From IMG/VR virus record IMGVR_UViG_3300023198_000081, positions 1 to 27,817 of that record: 27,817 bases of DNA; one strand, 5' to 3'. The notes below the pieces were generated by a model. The model had not been told where the DNA came from and ran no database searches. It saw only the letters and a program-made list of their open reading frames with translations. Source of the DNA: a virus. Below, one piece after another: positions 16,565 through 22,806 of this stretch. Every line of letters starts with the position of its first letter. The stretch's first letter is position 1. The translations under genes were made by a program, and so were the position numbers.

Positions 16565-17077
16565 TTATTTTGTGTATTCATTACCTAATATATTCTTTAA
16601 CATCTTAGCACTATCTACTCCATAGGCTTTTATTATCTCTGGCGCTAATCTTTTTCTATGCATTGCAAAAGCATCCCTAAAAAACCAGGTAGGCTGAATA
16701 CCATAACTCTTTATATGCATAGCTATAGCAAATGCTGCAGAGTTTATATTAGCCTCAGTCTTAGCCTTAAATTTACCACTCTTACTATCCCTTAATTTAA
16801 TTGGCTTAATCTTAATCCATTTAGCTATAGCGCTACTTGGTGGCATTTTACCAGGCTCTCTACCCTCCTCTACAAAAGGGAAGTAATCAGCCGCACTAAA
16901 ATCCATCTCTAACGCTCCGCTAGGATATACTTTTACATTAAAATTAAGGCTCTTACTTAAAGTACTTAACTTAGTATTTATCTTACGCCTTTTTAAATAA
17001 AATCTAGCTCTATGTATAACATTATCCCCAAACTTTTTAAATGCTTTCTCAGTATTTTTAAAGTTATTATTAGCCAT
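16565..17077 (-). CDS. HK97 gp10-like neck / tail completion protein
   Basis: A 170-residue basic protein. The centre has FPFVEEGREPGKMPPSSAIAKWI (about residues 66-88, split here as FPFVEEGREPGKMPP and SSAIAKWI), the signature layout of HK97 gp10-type neck or tail completion proteins, in which a GxxP-MPP turn is followed by the conserved helix. The end has QPTWFFRDAF, another mark of the family. These proteins join tail to head. It follows a 133-base noncoding gap (17078-17210) with repeats and a gene fragment. Confidence 0.65.
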   Translation of the reverse strand: MANNNFKNTEKAFKKFGDNVIHRARFYLKRRKINTKLSTLSKSLNFNVKVYPSGALEMDFSAADYFPFVEEGREPGKMPPSSAIAKWIKIKPIKLRDSKSGKFKAKTEANINSAAFAIAMHIKSYGIQPTWFFRDAFAMHRKRLAPEIIKAYGVDSAKMLKNILGNEYTK

Positions 17078-17084
17078 TAAATTT

Positions 17085-17160
17085 TAATCCTTTTATATAT
17101 ATCATTCTTGTTATATGCAGTTTGCTATGCACTTTTATTTTTACTATCTCTATATCTTAC
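17085..17160 (-). pseudogene. Decayed copy of the end of the replication-type gene at 24797-25225
   Basis: Minus-strand bases 17118-17098 are identical over 21 bases to 24865-24845, inside the 3' end of the helix-turn-helix gene. The similarity extends upstream: both have AAAATAAA(A)GTGCATA before this block, and the intergenic copy lacks about ten bases in between. Read in the same frame it gives VRYRDSKNKSA, stop, QTAYNKNDIYIKG, against AKYQDDKIKCIPKSKKVAYNKNDITKG in the gene (each split at the gap). It has a stop codon and no start, so it is a remnant, not a gene. The alternative is a shared DNA-binding site. Confidence 0.5.
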
Positions 17161-17209
17161 TCATTCTTAAATACTTATCCTACCTATTAGCTATGCAGTT
17201 TGCTATGCA
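17114..17209 (-). repeat. 18-bp direct repeat in the gap before the tail completion gene
   Basis: TGCATAGCAAACTGCATA (minus strand) occurs at 17192-17209 and again at 17114-17131, 60 bases apart. The core TGCATA occurs once more beside the stop of the 190-residue gene. The second copy runs into the duplicated 21-base block. I see no reading frame in this 133-base gap. The repeat may mark the recombination that left the gene fragment, or be a protein-binding site. Confidence 0.6.
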
Positions 17210-17210
17210 G

Positions 17211-17783
17211 TTATGCAGGAGGCTCTATATACTCATCATTAGGAAATACTATAGGATTATTTTCTACTGGAGCATTAATAAATAGGCTACAATCTATAGG
17301 CATATTATCACTAGTAAAGTTTAAGCAGGCAAAGTAGGTAGATGGTACTGTTAAATTAAGTGTACAATTCCAGCCAGATACTAAATTATCAAATCTCTCA
17401 TTGAATGGCTCTAGGCTATACTCAACATCCTGAGCCTGGCCATAAATACCAGTATTTTGCTGAACATTTAACATCTGCCCATGCTTATACTGAGCTATTA
17501 CATCTATTAAAATCTGAAAAGTATCGCTTAATACTTGTTGCTCATTACTCCTATCTGTTTTTACTAAATCCATAGCTAATACATTAAAGCTAAAAGTAAT
17601 CTCCTGCACTCCTGCAGTTACATTACTAGGCACTATATGTACTAAAGGATATACAGAGTTAGATGATATATCTATAGTATCAATATCTCCAGAGCTAACA
17701 TTATGTACTAATCCATGAGATAAGCAAACGCATTTTAAAGCATCTATTACATTATTATAGCTAGTATTAATTTTTTTATCCAT
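17211..17783 (-). CDS. Tail terminator-like structural protein (tentative)
   Basis: A 190-residue protein. The N-terminal part (YNNVIDALKCVCLSHGLVHN) is helical, followed by YPLVHIVPSNVTAGVQEITFSFNVLAMDL and QVLSDTFQILIDVIAQYKHG around residues 45-103, then beta-rich segments with FNERFDNLVSGWNCTLNLTV. The alternation of a long helix with a beta-sheet and the place beside chaperone and gp10-like genes recall tail terminator proteins, and I recall relatives in Flavobacterium phages. The start ATG shares its A with the stop TAA of the frameshift extension (TAATG), so translation is coupled. Assignment to terminator is inferred. Confidence 0.5.
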   Translation of the reverse strand: MDKKINTSYNNVIDALKCVCLSHGLVHNVSSGDIDTIDISSNSVYPLVHIVPSNVTAGVQEITFSFNVLAMDLVKTDRSNEQQVLSDTFQILIDVIAQYKHGQMLNVQQNTGIYGQAQDVEYSLEPFNERFDNLVSGWNCTLNLTVPSTYFACLNFTSDNMPIDCSLFINAPVENNPIVFPNDEYIEPPA

Positions 17784-18031
17784 TATTTTCTTTTTAAATC
17801 CTCATTTAATTCTACATCTTTAGTATAAGAGAGCCAGTTTAAAGCAGAGTTTACTGGCTGCATTACTACCTCATCCATTTTTAATATATCTCCTCCAGCC
17901 ATTCTATGTATAATACAGTACCATCCATATTTACTACCTATATTATCTCCGCTATCTTCCTGCTCTGGCTCTTTGCCTGGCTCTCCAAAGATAATTGCAT
18001 ATTCTCTATGCGTATCCTCCCTATATCGCAA
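17783..18031 (-). CDS. Tail assembly chaperone C-terminal part, made by -1 frameshift
   Basis: An 82-codon frame in the -1 register relative to the upstream gene. It has no good start of its own; the first usable codon is a TTG formed at the end of the T run. If ribosomes slip back one base on that run, the product is a 262-residue fusion of the first 180 residues of the 210-residue protein and this extension. The extension has an acidic linker (EPGKEPEQEDSGDN) and a domain KYGWYCIIHRMAGGDILKMD then VNSALNWLSYTKDVEL; W-Y, GGD and a final helix are typical of the T part of gpG-gpGT tail chaperones. Its stop overlaps the next start as TAATG. A homopolymer sequencing error that split one gene is the main alternative. 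Confidence 0.7.
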   Translation of the reverse strand: MRYREDTHREYAIIFGEPGKEPEQEDSGDNIGSKYGWYCIIHRMAGGDILKMDEVVMQPVNSALNWLSYTKDVELNEDLKRK

Positions 18032-18570
18032 AAAAAAACTAGCGCTCCATAAATCGTATCTATACTTAGCCTCTCATTAAATAGCTCTCTCCTCTCTTTT
18101 ATGCCCTTTAAGCTATATGGCTCTATAGTATATTTATTATCCTCTCTGGATTTTATTGGCCTATATAATACTGCAAATATCTTATCCATATTATGCCAGT
18201 TATTTTGTAGGTAGTTATCTAAATCTACAAACTCAGCCAAAGAAAAATCATCAAAATCTGGTATAAATCCATACTCTATACCTTTTATCTCTACCACTCT
18301 ACTTAACTCATTATTAGGCATAGTACTAGTTAGCTCTAATAACTGATTATAAGCCTCTCTTAGCTGCTTTAATGGTACTTTAGATAGTAACCTTTCATCT
18401 ATACCTACTAAAGCCTCTAGGCTCTTAATCATTAACTGTATCTCAGTAGTATCCTCTTTATCTATAGCTAGCATTAGTTTACTATACTGCCCTAAACTTA
18501 CCTCATCCCAGCTAGTAGGTAGCTTAAACTCAGTTAAATTATCATCTATTTTTAGCTTTACTATTCTCAT
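17938..18570 (-). CDS. Tail assembly chaperone, short form (gpG-like)
   Basis: A 210-residue mostly helical protein. It begins with a beta strand pair (MRIVKLKIDDNLTEFKLPTS), then WDEVSLGQYSKLMLAI and helices with IQLMIKSLEALVGI and PLKQLREAYNQLLELT. A second helical half has DDFSLAEFVDLDNYLQNNWH and IFAVLYRPIKSR. This helical build, the size and the overlapping -1 frame make it the short form of a tail assembly chaperone, which would coat the tape measure before tube assembly. It begins the tail operon: upstream are a terminator, a perfect inverted repeat and a TATATTTATA box only four bases before the ATG. The tape measure is not next to it but 7.5 kb away. Confidence 0.65.
   Translation of the reverse strand: MRIVKLKIDDNLTEFKLPTSWDEVSLGQYSKLMLAIDKEDTTEIQLMIKSLEALVGIDERLLSKVPLKQLREAYNQLLELTSTMPNNELSRVVEIKGIEYGFIPDFDDFSLAEFVDLDNYLQNNWHNMDKIFAVLYRPIKSREDNKYTIEPYSLKGIKERRELFNERLSIDTIYGALVFFCDIGRIRIENMQLSLESQAKSQSRKIAEII
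18030..18038 (-). promoter_or_regulatory. Slippery run T9 for programmed -1 frameshift
   Basis: Codons GTT TTT TTT TGC in the zero frame contain nine consecutive T. A -1 slip re-pairs T with T in both sites, as in the X XXY YYZ rule, and continues as TTG CGA TAT. The zero frame goes on for 30 codons to a stop at 17938. A small hairpin GCATA-GAGAA-TATGC lies 18 bases downstream (17997-18011), farther than the usual spacing. Confidence 0.65.
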
Positions 18571-18574
18571 TTAT

Positions 18575-18584
18575 TATAAATATA
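18575..18584 (-). promoter_or_regulatory. Candidate late promoter box TATATTTATA (tail operon)
   Basis: Exact copy of the decamer, ending four bases before the chaperone ATG at 18570, so a message would be nearly leaderless. It is in a 128-base noncoding gap that also has a terminator and an inverted repeat upstream, the best context of the five copies for a real promoter. Confidence 0.5.
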
Positions 18585-18644
18585 AATCATTATTATTTAA
18601 TATTTAAGCTATTTTAAATACATCTAAGCAATTAAATAAGGCCT

Positions 18645-18659
18645 ATAGTATCATACTAT
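18645..18659. repeat. Perfect inverted repeat ATAGTAT-C-ATACTAT
   Basis: Seven-base arms around a single C, in the gap between terminase and the tail operon, between the terminator and the TATATTTATA box. Short arms and one-base centre suit an operator for a dimeric DNA-binding protein better than an RNA hairpin, because the loop would be too small. About 60 bases separate it from the box. Confidence 0.4.
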
Positions 18660-18660
18660 T

Positions 18661-18686
18661 AAAAAACTCTATTACTTAATTAGAGT
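18661..18686 (-). terminator. Rho-independent terminator after large terminase
   Basis: Minus-strand ACTCTA pairs with TAGAGT across a 9-base loop, and the stem runs directly into a T6 run. It lies 12 bases past the terminase stop codon at 18699. The 6-base stem is A/T-rich but the T run is clear. Confidence 0.6.
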
Positions 18687-18698
18687 AAATTTACTAGG

Positions 18699-20009
18699 TT
18701 ACCTTACTGCGTATTTACCTTTGCTAACTCCGAGCTCATAATAGCAGCGCATCATTATAGCATCAGAGTAATCTGGAGAGCGCCCTATTAAATCCTTAAT
18801 CTTATCCTTACTTAGTATAGCTAGCTTACCATCCTTATCTATATTAATCCTCCTTATCTGCTCTAGCTCCTGGATTAAAGCCTCTTTAATTTTAATGCTA
18901 TTAGTACTAACTCCTATCTGGCCTCTATTTATTAAATCAGCTAACTTATAACTGCATTGAGTTTTTAAATTAGTATAATTCTCTCCCTTTAATGGCCTGC
19001 TATTATTTACAAATCCCTTACATCTTAGTATATCTTTAGCACCTCCTCCTACTCCGTCCTCATCTACCAGTATATTACTTAGTTTTATACCCTCTCTATT
19101 TTGTATCTCTCTAATCTTATTAGCTACATCTACCATACTACTCATATCCATAGTAACTATATCTATTATCTGCAGCCCATTCCATAAATATATAACAGTT
19201 TTATCCTTACCAAATCTAGCTATATCTGCAGTAATATACTTATCTCCAGTAGGTACTACATTACTAAACATATTTATAATAGCATCATACTCTACCAGAG
19301 CATCCTTACTATCATCATACTCCCAATCTCCTCTAAGTAATCTAGCCTTACTTATCTCATCTAGCTTATTTAACTGCTCAGTATAATGCTTACTAATATG
19401 CTTATTATCTGTTACTAGAGCCTGGATAAATTGCTTATGATTAGGTAATACTCCCTCCCTACTCTCCTTATATATATTATATACCCAGCCCTTAGCAGGG
19501 TTACAACTCATATATAATTTAGGTATTAGGCCATACTCATCTAGCTTATACCTTAATCTACTACTTAGTACATTCTTAGCCTTTTCAGTTATCTGGTTAG
19601 CCTCATCTATGCAGGCAAAAGTTAGCTCTAAACTTCCTAAGCTATCAAAATTAGCATCACTAGGATATAAAAATAAATCCTTTAGTATGATACTGCTACC
19701 ATTATAAAAGGTTATTATATTGCTCTGGGCATTGTAAGTATAATGCTCTCCAGCCTTTATATTCCACTGGTTACAAACATCCCAAAAGGTTAATAAAGTA
19801 GTTTTTTTAAGAGCATCTAATTTACTCCTACCTATTAGGCCTCTTACTCCTGGATACTGTAGGCAGTTTATGATAGCATAAGCGCATAGTAAATAACTCT
19901 TACCTCCTCCTGCAGCACCTCCATAAAGTAGCTCAGTAGTAGTATTATCTAGCATATACTTAAAGGCCTGCTTTTGCTTATTAGTTAAATCTGGATTTAT
20001 ATCTATCAT
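18699..20009 (-). CDS. terL: Large terminase subunit
   Basis: The 436-residue packaging motor: an ATPase that pumps DNA into the head plus a nuclease that cuts it. Walker A is GGAAGGGKS (residues 30-38), Walker B is LTFACIDEAN with D135 and E136, and LYMSCNPAKGW (about 165-175) fits the coupling motif. The RNase H-type nuclease has TADIARFGKDKT (D262), ILVDEDGVGGG (D316, D318) and SPDYSDAIMM (D413, D416). All motifs are present, so it should be active. It follows the small subunit by 51 bases, and a terminator follows it. No portal gene is near, which is unusual. Confidence 0.95.
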   Translation of the reverse strand: MIDINPDLTNKQKQAFKYMLDNTTTELLYGGAAGGGKSYLLCAYAIINCLQYPGVRGLIGRSKLDALKKTTLLTFWDVCNQWNIKAGEHYTYNAQSNIITFYNGSSIILKDLFLYPSDANFDSLGSLELTFACIDEANQITEKAKNVLSSRLRYKLDEYGLIPKLYMSCNPAKGWVYNIYKESREGVLPNHKQFIQALVTDNKHISKHYTEQLNKLDEISKARLLRGDWEYDDSKDALVEYDAIINMFSNVVPTGDKYITADIARFGKDKTVIYLWNGLQIIDIVTMDMSSMVDVANKIREIQNREGIKLSNILVDEDGVGGGAKDILRCKGFVNNSRPLKGENYTNLKTQCSYKLADLINRGQIGVSTNSIKIKEALIQELEQIRRINIDKDGKLAILSKDKIKDLIGRSPDYSDAIMMRCYYELGVSKGKYAVR

Positions 20010-20060
20010 CTCCTTTTACGAATTATTAAGCAGAATACTAATAATAATAATGCTAGTAAT

Positions 20061-20414
20061 CTAGCAGTTAGGAGTTTCATCTAGGTTAATATTAATTTTA
20101 ATCTTATCTCCTTTACTAGTTATATCAGTTTCCTGGCGCTCTATATAGCCTCTGCTCTTAGCTCTAGTCTTTAGGTAGAATAATACGGCTGCTACATTAC
20201 CATCCTTAATTAAACTCTGTAGCTGGCTCTCAGCATCATCTATTAAGCCCTCAGTAATATCCTCTACTATAGCCTTAAAATCCTCATGCTTATCCATCCA
20301 GTTATAATAGGTACGCCTATTAATATTCATAGCCCTGCATGCTCCAGCTACATTACCTCCCTGCTTAGTAAGTAGAGTTAAAAATTTATCCCTATCCTTT
20401 TGATTATATGCCAT
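20061..20414 (-). CDS. terS: Small terminase subunit
   Basis: A 117-residue protein that should recognise phage DNA and hand it to the large subunit. The N-terminal helix-turn-helix is clear: FLTLLTKQGGNVAGACRAM, then NINRRTYYNWMDKHEDF (about residues 12-46). A middle helical part (DDAESQLQSLIKDGNVAAVL) would form the oligomer ring, and the acidic tail (INLDETPNC) would contact TerL. It stands just upstream of terL and begins the late region, 34 bases after a TATATTTATA box. Confidence 0.85.
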   Translation of the reverse strand: MAYNQKDRDKFLTLLTKQGGNVAGACRAMNINRRTYYNWMDKHEDFKAIVEDITEGLIDDAESQLQSLIKDGNVAAVLFYLKTRAKSRGYIERQETDITSKGDKIKININLDETPNC

Positions 20415-20448
20415 CCTTTTTTATATATGTATAATTAGTGTATTTTTA

Positions 20449-20458
20449 TATAAATATA
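20449..20458 (-). promoter_or_regulatory. Candidate late promoter box TATATTTATA (terminase)
   Basis: Exact copy of the decamer, 34 bases before the terS ATG and three bases past the stop of the 61-residue gene. CTAGAGTT stands just upstream, as in the copy at 5497. It would mark the beginning of late transcription. Confidence 0.45.
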
Positions 20459-20461
20459 ACT

Positions 20462-20647
20462 CTAGCCATTATAGTTACTACCCTCAGTATTTAATCCTCC
20501 TTTATTATCCTCATTATTAATAGCCTTTTTTAAATCATCATACTTACCAGCCTTAATATCCTTATCTATTTTACGCTTTAATTTACGCTTAGTAGCCCTA
20601 TCTAATTTAGGCTTATTACCATAAACCTCCTTAGTTTTTCTATCCAT
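20462..20647 (-). CDS. Small basic protein of unknown function
   Basis: Sixty-one residues. The first 40 are very basic and helical (KLDRATKRKLKRKIDKDIKA), the last 20 are N- and G-rich. The start overlaps the end of the upstream gene by eight bases. It could bind nucleic acid, but basic composition is the only evidence. It is the last gene before the terminase genes. Confidence 0.55.
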   Translation of the reverse strand: MDRKTKEVYGNKPKLDRATKRKLKRKIDKDIKAGKYDDLKKAINNEDNKGGLNTEGSNYNG

Positions 20648-20831
20648 AATAATCCTTTACTATATGAGTTAATTTATCATGCTTTAATAATTGATATTTA
20701 CCATTATCTCTCTCTGGTATTCTCTTAAATCCAAACTGCATATAATAGCCTAAATCCTGAGTAATTATCTCTGGTATTTTTATCTTTTTTATCTCTCTCT
20801 TTTGCCTAGTCCTACCTTTAGTTAATCTCAT
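20640..20831 (-). CDS. Small basic protein of unknown function
   Basis: Sixty-three residues, starting with a basic stretch (MRLTKGRTRQKREIKKIKI), followed by a part with aromatic residues (DLGYYMQFGFKRIPE) and YQLLKHDKLTHIVKDYYG. The ATG overlaps the TGA of the DUF3310-like gene as ATGA, and its stop overlaps the next gene. I do not recognise the family. Confidence 0.55.
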   Translation of the reverse strand: MRLTKGRTRQKREIKKIKIPEIITQDLGYYMQFGFKRIPERDNGKYQLLKHDKLTHIVKDYYG

Positions 20832-21127
20832 CTTATAATATCTTTAGCCTCATAAAGTTTTATTCTCTCTAGCCTTTTAATCTCCATATTAAGATGGGCT
20901 ATAGCTTTAGTATAGTCATCTATCTCCTTATCTATATCACTCATAGCCTTACTCTTTTTAGAGCCAGCTCTTAGGATATAACTGCATACACTACCTATAT
21001 TATAGCTTAATCCAAAATCCTCTATAATATGAGAGGCCTGGTATTTAAATATTTTACCTATATAGTAGCTAGGAGTTAATCTTAACTCATCTTTACTTAG
21101 TAACATTTTAGGGTTTATTTTAGTCAT
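20828..21127 (-). CDS. DUF3310-like (SaV-type) protein
   Basis: A 99-residue protein. The core, SHIIEDFGLSYNIGSVCSYI then LRAGSKKSKAMSDIDKEIDDYTKAI (about residues 32-77), follows the DUF3310 pattern, in which a helix with I-E-x-F-x-L is followed by x-G-x-x-x-x-Y-I-x-R-A-G-x-K and D-x-x-K-A-x-x-Y-x-x-x-E-I. These are small phage proteins, often coded among early and middle genes, with unknown function; they may be nucleotide-related. ATGA overlaps at both ends show that it is part of one long operon. Confidence 0.6.
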   Translation of the reverse strand: MTKINPKMLLSKDELRLTPSYYIGKIFKYQASHIIEDFGLSYNIGSVCSYILRAGSKKSKAMSDIDKEIDDYTKAIAHLNMEIKRLERIKLYEAKDIIR

Positions 21128-21243
21128 AATCTCTCTCTTAATTTGTTATTATTCTTTGCTGCTCTTTTACCATCCTTATATAATTTAACCATTTTATATA
21201 TAAGGGCTATCCATGCTATACCTAATAATATTGTAAATATCAT
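21124..21243 (-). CDS. 39-residue one-helix membrane peptide
   Basis: The ATG at 21243 overlaps the TGA of the upstream gene (ATGA), and its own TGA overlaps the ATG of the DUF3310-like gene (ATGA). The sequence is MIFTILLGIAWIALIYKMVK followed by a basic tail (LYKDGKRAAKNNNKLRERL). One membrane helix at residues 2-17 with positively charged residues after it gives an N-out, C-in topology. Four-base overlaps on both sides make it a real gene in spite of its size. The function is unknown. Confidence 0.65.
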   Translation of the reverse strand: MIFTILLGIAWIALIYKMVKLYKDGKRAAKNNNKLRERL

Positions 21244-21443
21244 TTATTTTTATATTTAGTTAATTTTTCTATTATCTCCTCATCATTATACACTTTTCTA
21301 GCTCCTTTATAATCCTCTGGATTATATAGGCTCTTAACCTCAGTAATCTCATCTTTAGAGTTAAAGTATAGTATCCAGCCTCTAGCTATTCCATAATAAT
21401 CTAGCGCTCCCTTAGTTTTTACTATTAATTGTAGTGTAGTCAT
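21240..21443 (-). CDS. Hypothetical protein, 67 residues
   Basis: A small protein with a beta-type N-terminal half (TLQLIVKTKGALDYYGIARG, WILYFNSKDEITEVKSLY) and a helical end (DEEIIEKLTKYKNK). It is joined by ATGA overlaps to genes on both sides. No family is recognised. Confidence 0.55.
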   Translation of the reverse strand: MTTLQLIVKTKGALDYYGIARGWILYFNSKDEITEVKSLYNPEDYKGARKVYNDEEIIEKLTKYKNK

Positions 21444-21658
21444 TGCTTATAGTATTCTTTATATAATCCCTCTAGGCCATAAAATACAGTACCTAGGCAG
21501 GCCTGACATGAGGAGTTACCTTTAAAATTAGTACCAGCTACTTTATTCCAGAAATTAATAGCTATAGCCTTATCCTGCTCATTAGCTGCTCTGCCAGTTT
21601 TTATAGATAGCCAGATAGTACTTAGCTCTTTTATCTCATCTTTATCTAGCTCTCTCAT
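21440..21658 (-). CDS. Hypothetical protein, 72 residues, with CxxC
   Basis: A helical protein with INFWNKVAGTNFK and SSCQACLGTVFYGLEGLYKE in its second half. The single C-x-x-C followed by a helix with LYKEYY recurs in small proteins of Bacteroidetes phages, as far as I recall, next to the zinc protein upstream. Two cysteines alone are not a full zinc site. ATGA overlaps join it to both neighbours. Confidence 0.55.
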   Translation of the reverse strand: MRELDKDEIKELSTIWLSIKTGRAANEQDKAIAINFWNKVAGTNFKGNSSCQACLGTVFYGLEGLYKEYYKQ

Positions 21659-21891
21659 TTTCTCCAGAAATTTTTAGGGCAACTCTCAGTACTCCAGGAT
21701 GCTTTAACCTCTACTGGGCAGCCACATACTAGGCACTCATCTTTATCTGCCTCATAGTACTTACACGCTAAACATGTTAATACTCTCTCATCATATAGCT
21801 CCTTACTACTCTTTATAAATCCTCCTGCAGCAAACTTAGCAGCGGCTAGAGTAAAGTTACTCAGTTTCTTTAATTTCTTTGGTTTTGTCAT
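21655..21891 (-). CDS. Small zinc-binding protein
   Basis: Seventy-eight residues. The N-terminal third is basic and helical; the rest has TCLACKYYEADKDECLVCGCPVEVKA and a final ESCPKNFW (motif split at residues about 39-64 and 69-76). The pattern C-x-x-C, C-x-x-C-x-C-P and C-P-x-x-x-W fits a zinc ribbon seen in many Bacteroidetes phage and prophage proteins. The 35-base overlap with the end of the sigma-like gene is larger than usual; the other frame is the sigma tail, which is lysine/glutamate-rich and probably free to vary. The function is unknown. Confidence 0.6.
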   Translation of the reverse strand: MTKPKKLKKLSNFTLAAAKFAAGGFIKSSKELYDERVLTCLACKYYEADKDECLVCGCPVEVKASWSTESCPKNFWRK

Positions 21892-22420
21892 CTATATTAT
21901 CCTTTATATAATTCCTTACCTTTTTTAGTGTATTAAATATACTAGTACGGCTTATACCAGTTTTGGCAGCTAGGCTATCAAGAGTATAGGAATCTCTATA
22001 ATAGGTTAAAAATAATTCTCTATCGTACCAATATAAATTGCTTAATAAATCATCTATACCATCTAATCTAATATGCGTACCACTCCTAGCATCATCTCCT
22101 GGCTTATTCTCATAATGCTCTGGCATATATGTTAAGGTACTAGTATTACTATCAAATAGCTCATAATACTTATTATACTTATAATAGTAGCGGCTAGTTT
22201 TACTCTTAATATTTAGGCTTATCATCCTTATTATATACCAGAGCAATCCATCCTTATTATATATATCCTGGAGCGTTTCCTTTTGCATCTTTAGGCAGGC
22301 CTCCATTACCATTTGTACTACATCACTAGCCTTATCCTCATCCTGGCATATATTAAAAGCTACCTCCTTATACTTATCATATCCTAAGGCTAGAGCCTCA
22401 TATACATCTCCTTTACTCAT
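21857..22420 (-). CDS. Sigma-70-family-like protein (phage sigma factor candidate)
   Basis: A 187-residue protein with the layout of an ECF-type sigma factor. Residues about 15-60 resemble region 2: KEVAFNICQDEDKASDVVQM, then VMEACLKMQ and LLWYIIRMISLNIKSKTSRY. Residues about 140-175 resemble region 4: FLTYYRDSYTLDSLAAKTGI, then SRTSIFNTLKKVRNYIKD, a helix-turn-helix. An acidic linker joins them. Phage sigma factors direct RNA polymerase to late genes; this gene lies upstream of terminase at the early-late junction, and five TATATTTATA boxes stand before late genes. That link is inference. A structural helix-turn-helix regulator without polymerase binding is the alternative. Confidence 0.6.
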   Translation of the reverse strand: MSKGDVYEALALGYDKYKEVAFNICQDEDKASDVVQMVMEACLKMQKETLQDIYNKDGLLWYIIRMISLNIKSKTSRYYYKYNKYYELFDSNTSTLTYMPEHYENKPGDDARSGTHIRLDGIDDLLSNLYWYDRELFLTYYRDSYTLDSLAAKTGISRTSIFNTLKKVRNYIKDNIDDKTKEIKETE

Positions 22421-22802
22421 CTATTAACTCTATTTCGTTTAAAGCGGTTAAGCATCTACTAGCAGACTGTAGTACATCAGAATAATATATATTGCATGTT
22501 TCAATATCTCCGCTCTCTTTTAATCCAGATATAAATCCAGCTATAGCATAGGTTAAATTGGTAGGTATTATCCTTATCCATTCATAAAAATACTCCTCCT
22601 TTTCCTCACTAAAGGAGTTAGAGTAATCAGTAATTACATTAATAACCTCAGATAGTAGCCTAAAAGCCTCTTTAGATGGCCTTAGAGCCTTTAAAGATGC
22701 ATCTAGCTCTAAGTAGTAGGTAAGCATGATAATCTCATGCTCAGCGCTTATATATAAACTATCTCTCTCTGCTCTATTAAGGTATTTTAACTTATTACTC
22801 AT
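22413..22802 (-). CDS. Hypothetical helical protein, 129 residues
   Basis: An acidic, almost all-helical protein with SAEHEIIMLTYYLELDAS, EAFRLLSEVINVITDYSNS and TYAIAGFISGLKESGDIE. It has no enzyme motif or clear membrane helix. The end overlaps the sigma-like gene by eight bases, and four bases separate its start from the SSB-like gene, so it belongs to the same unit. A partner of one of these proteins is possible but not shown. Confidence 0.5.
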   Translation of the reverse strand: MSNKLKYLNRAERDSLYISAEHEIIMLTYYLELDASLKALRPSKEAFRLLSEVINVITDYSNSFSEEKEEYFYEWIRIIPTNLTYAIAGFISGLKESGDIETCNIYYSDVLQSASRCLTALNEIELIDE

Positions 22803-22806
22803 CTAC

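Noticed and set aside
20010-20060. Possible small gene in the gap between terS and terL
   Set aside because: The 51 bases contain only ATTATT-type repeats and no usable start with a frame of reasonable length.
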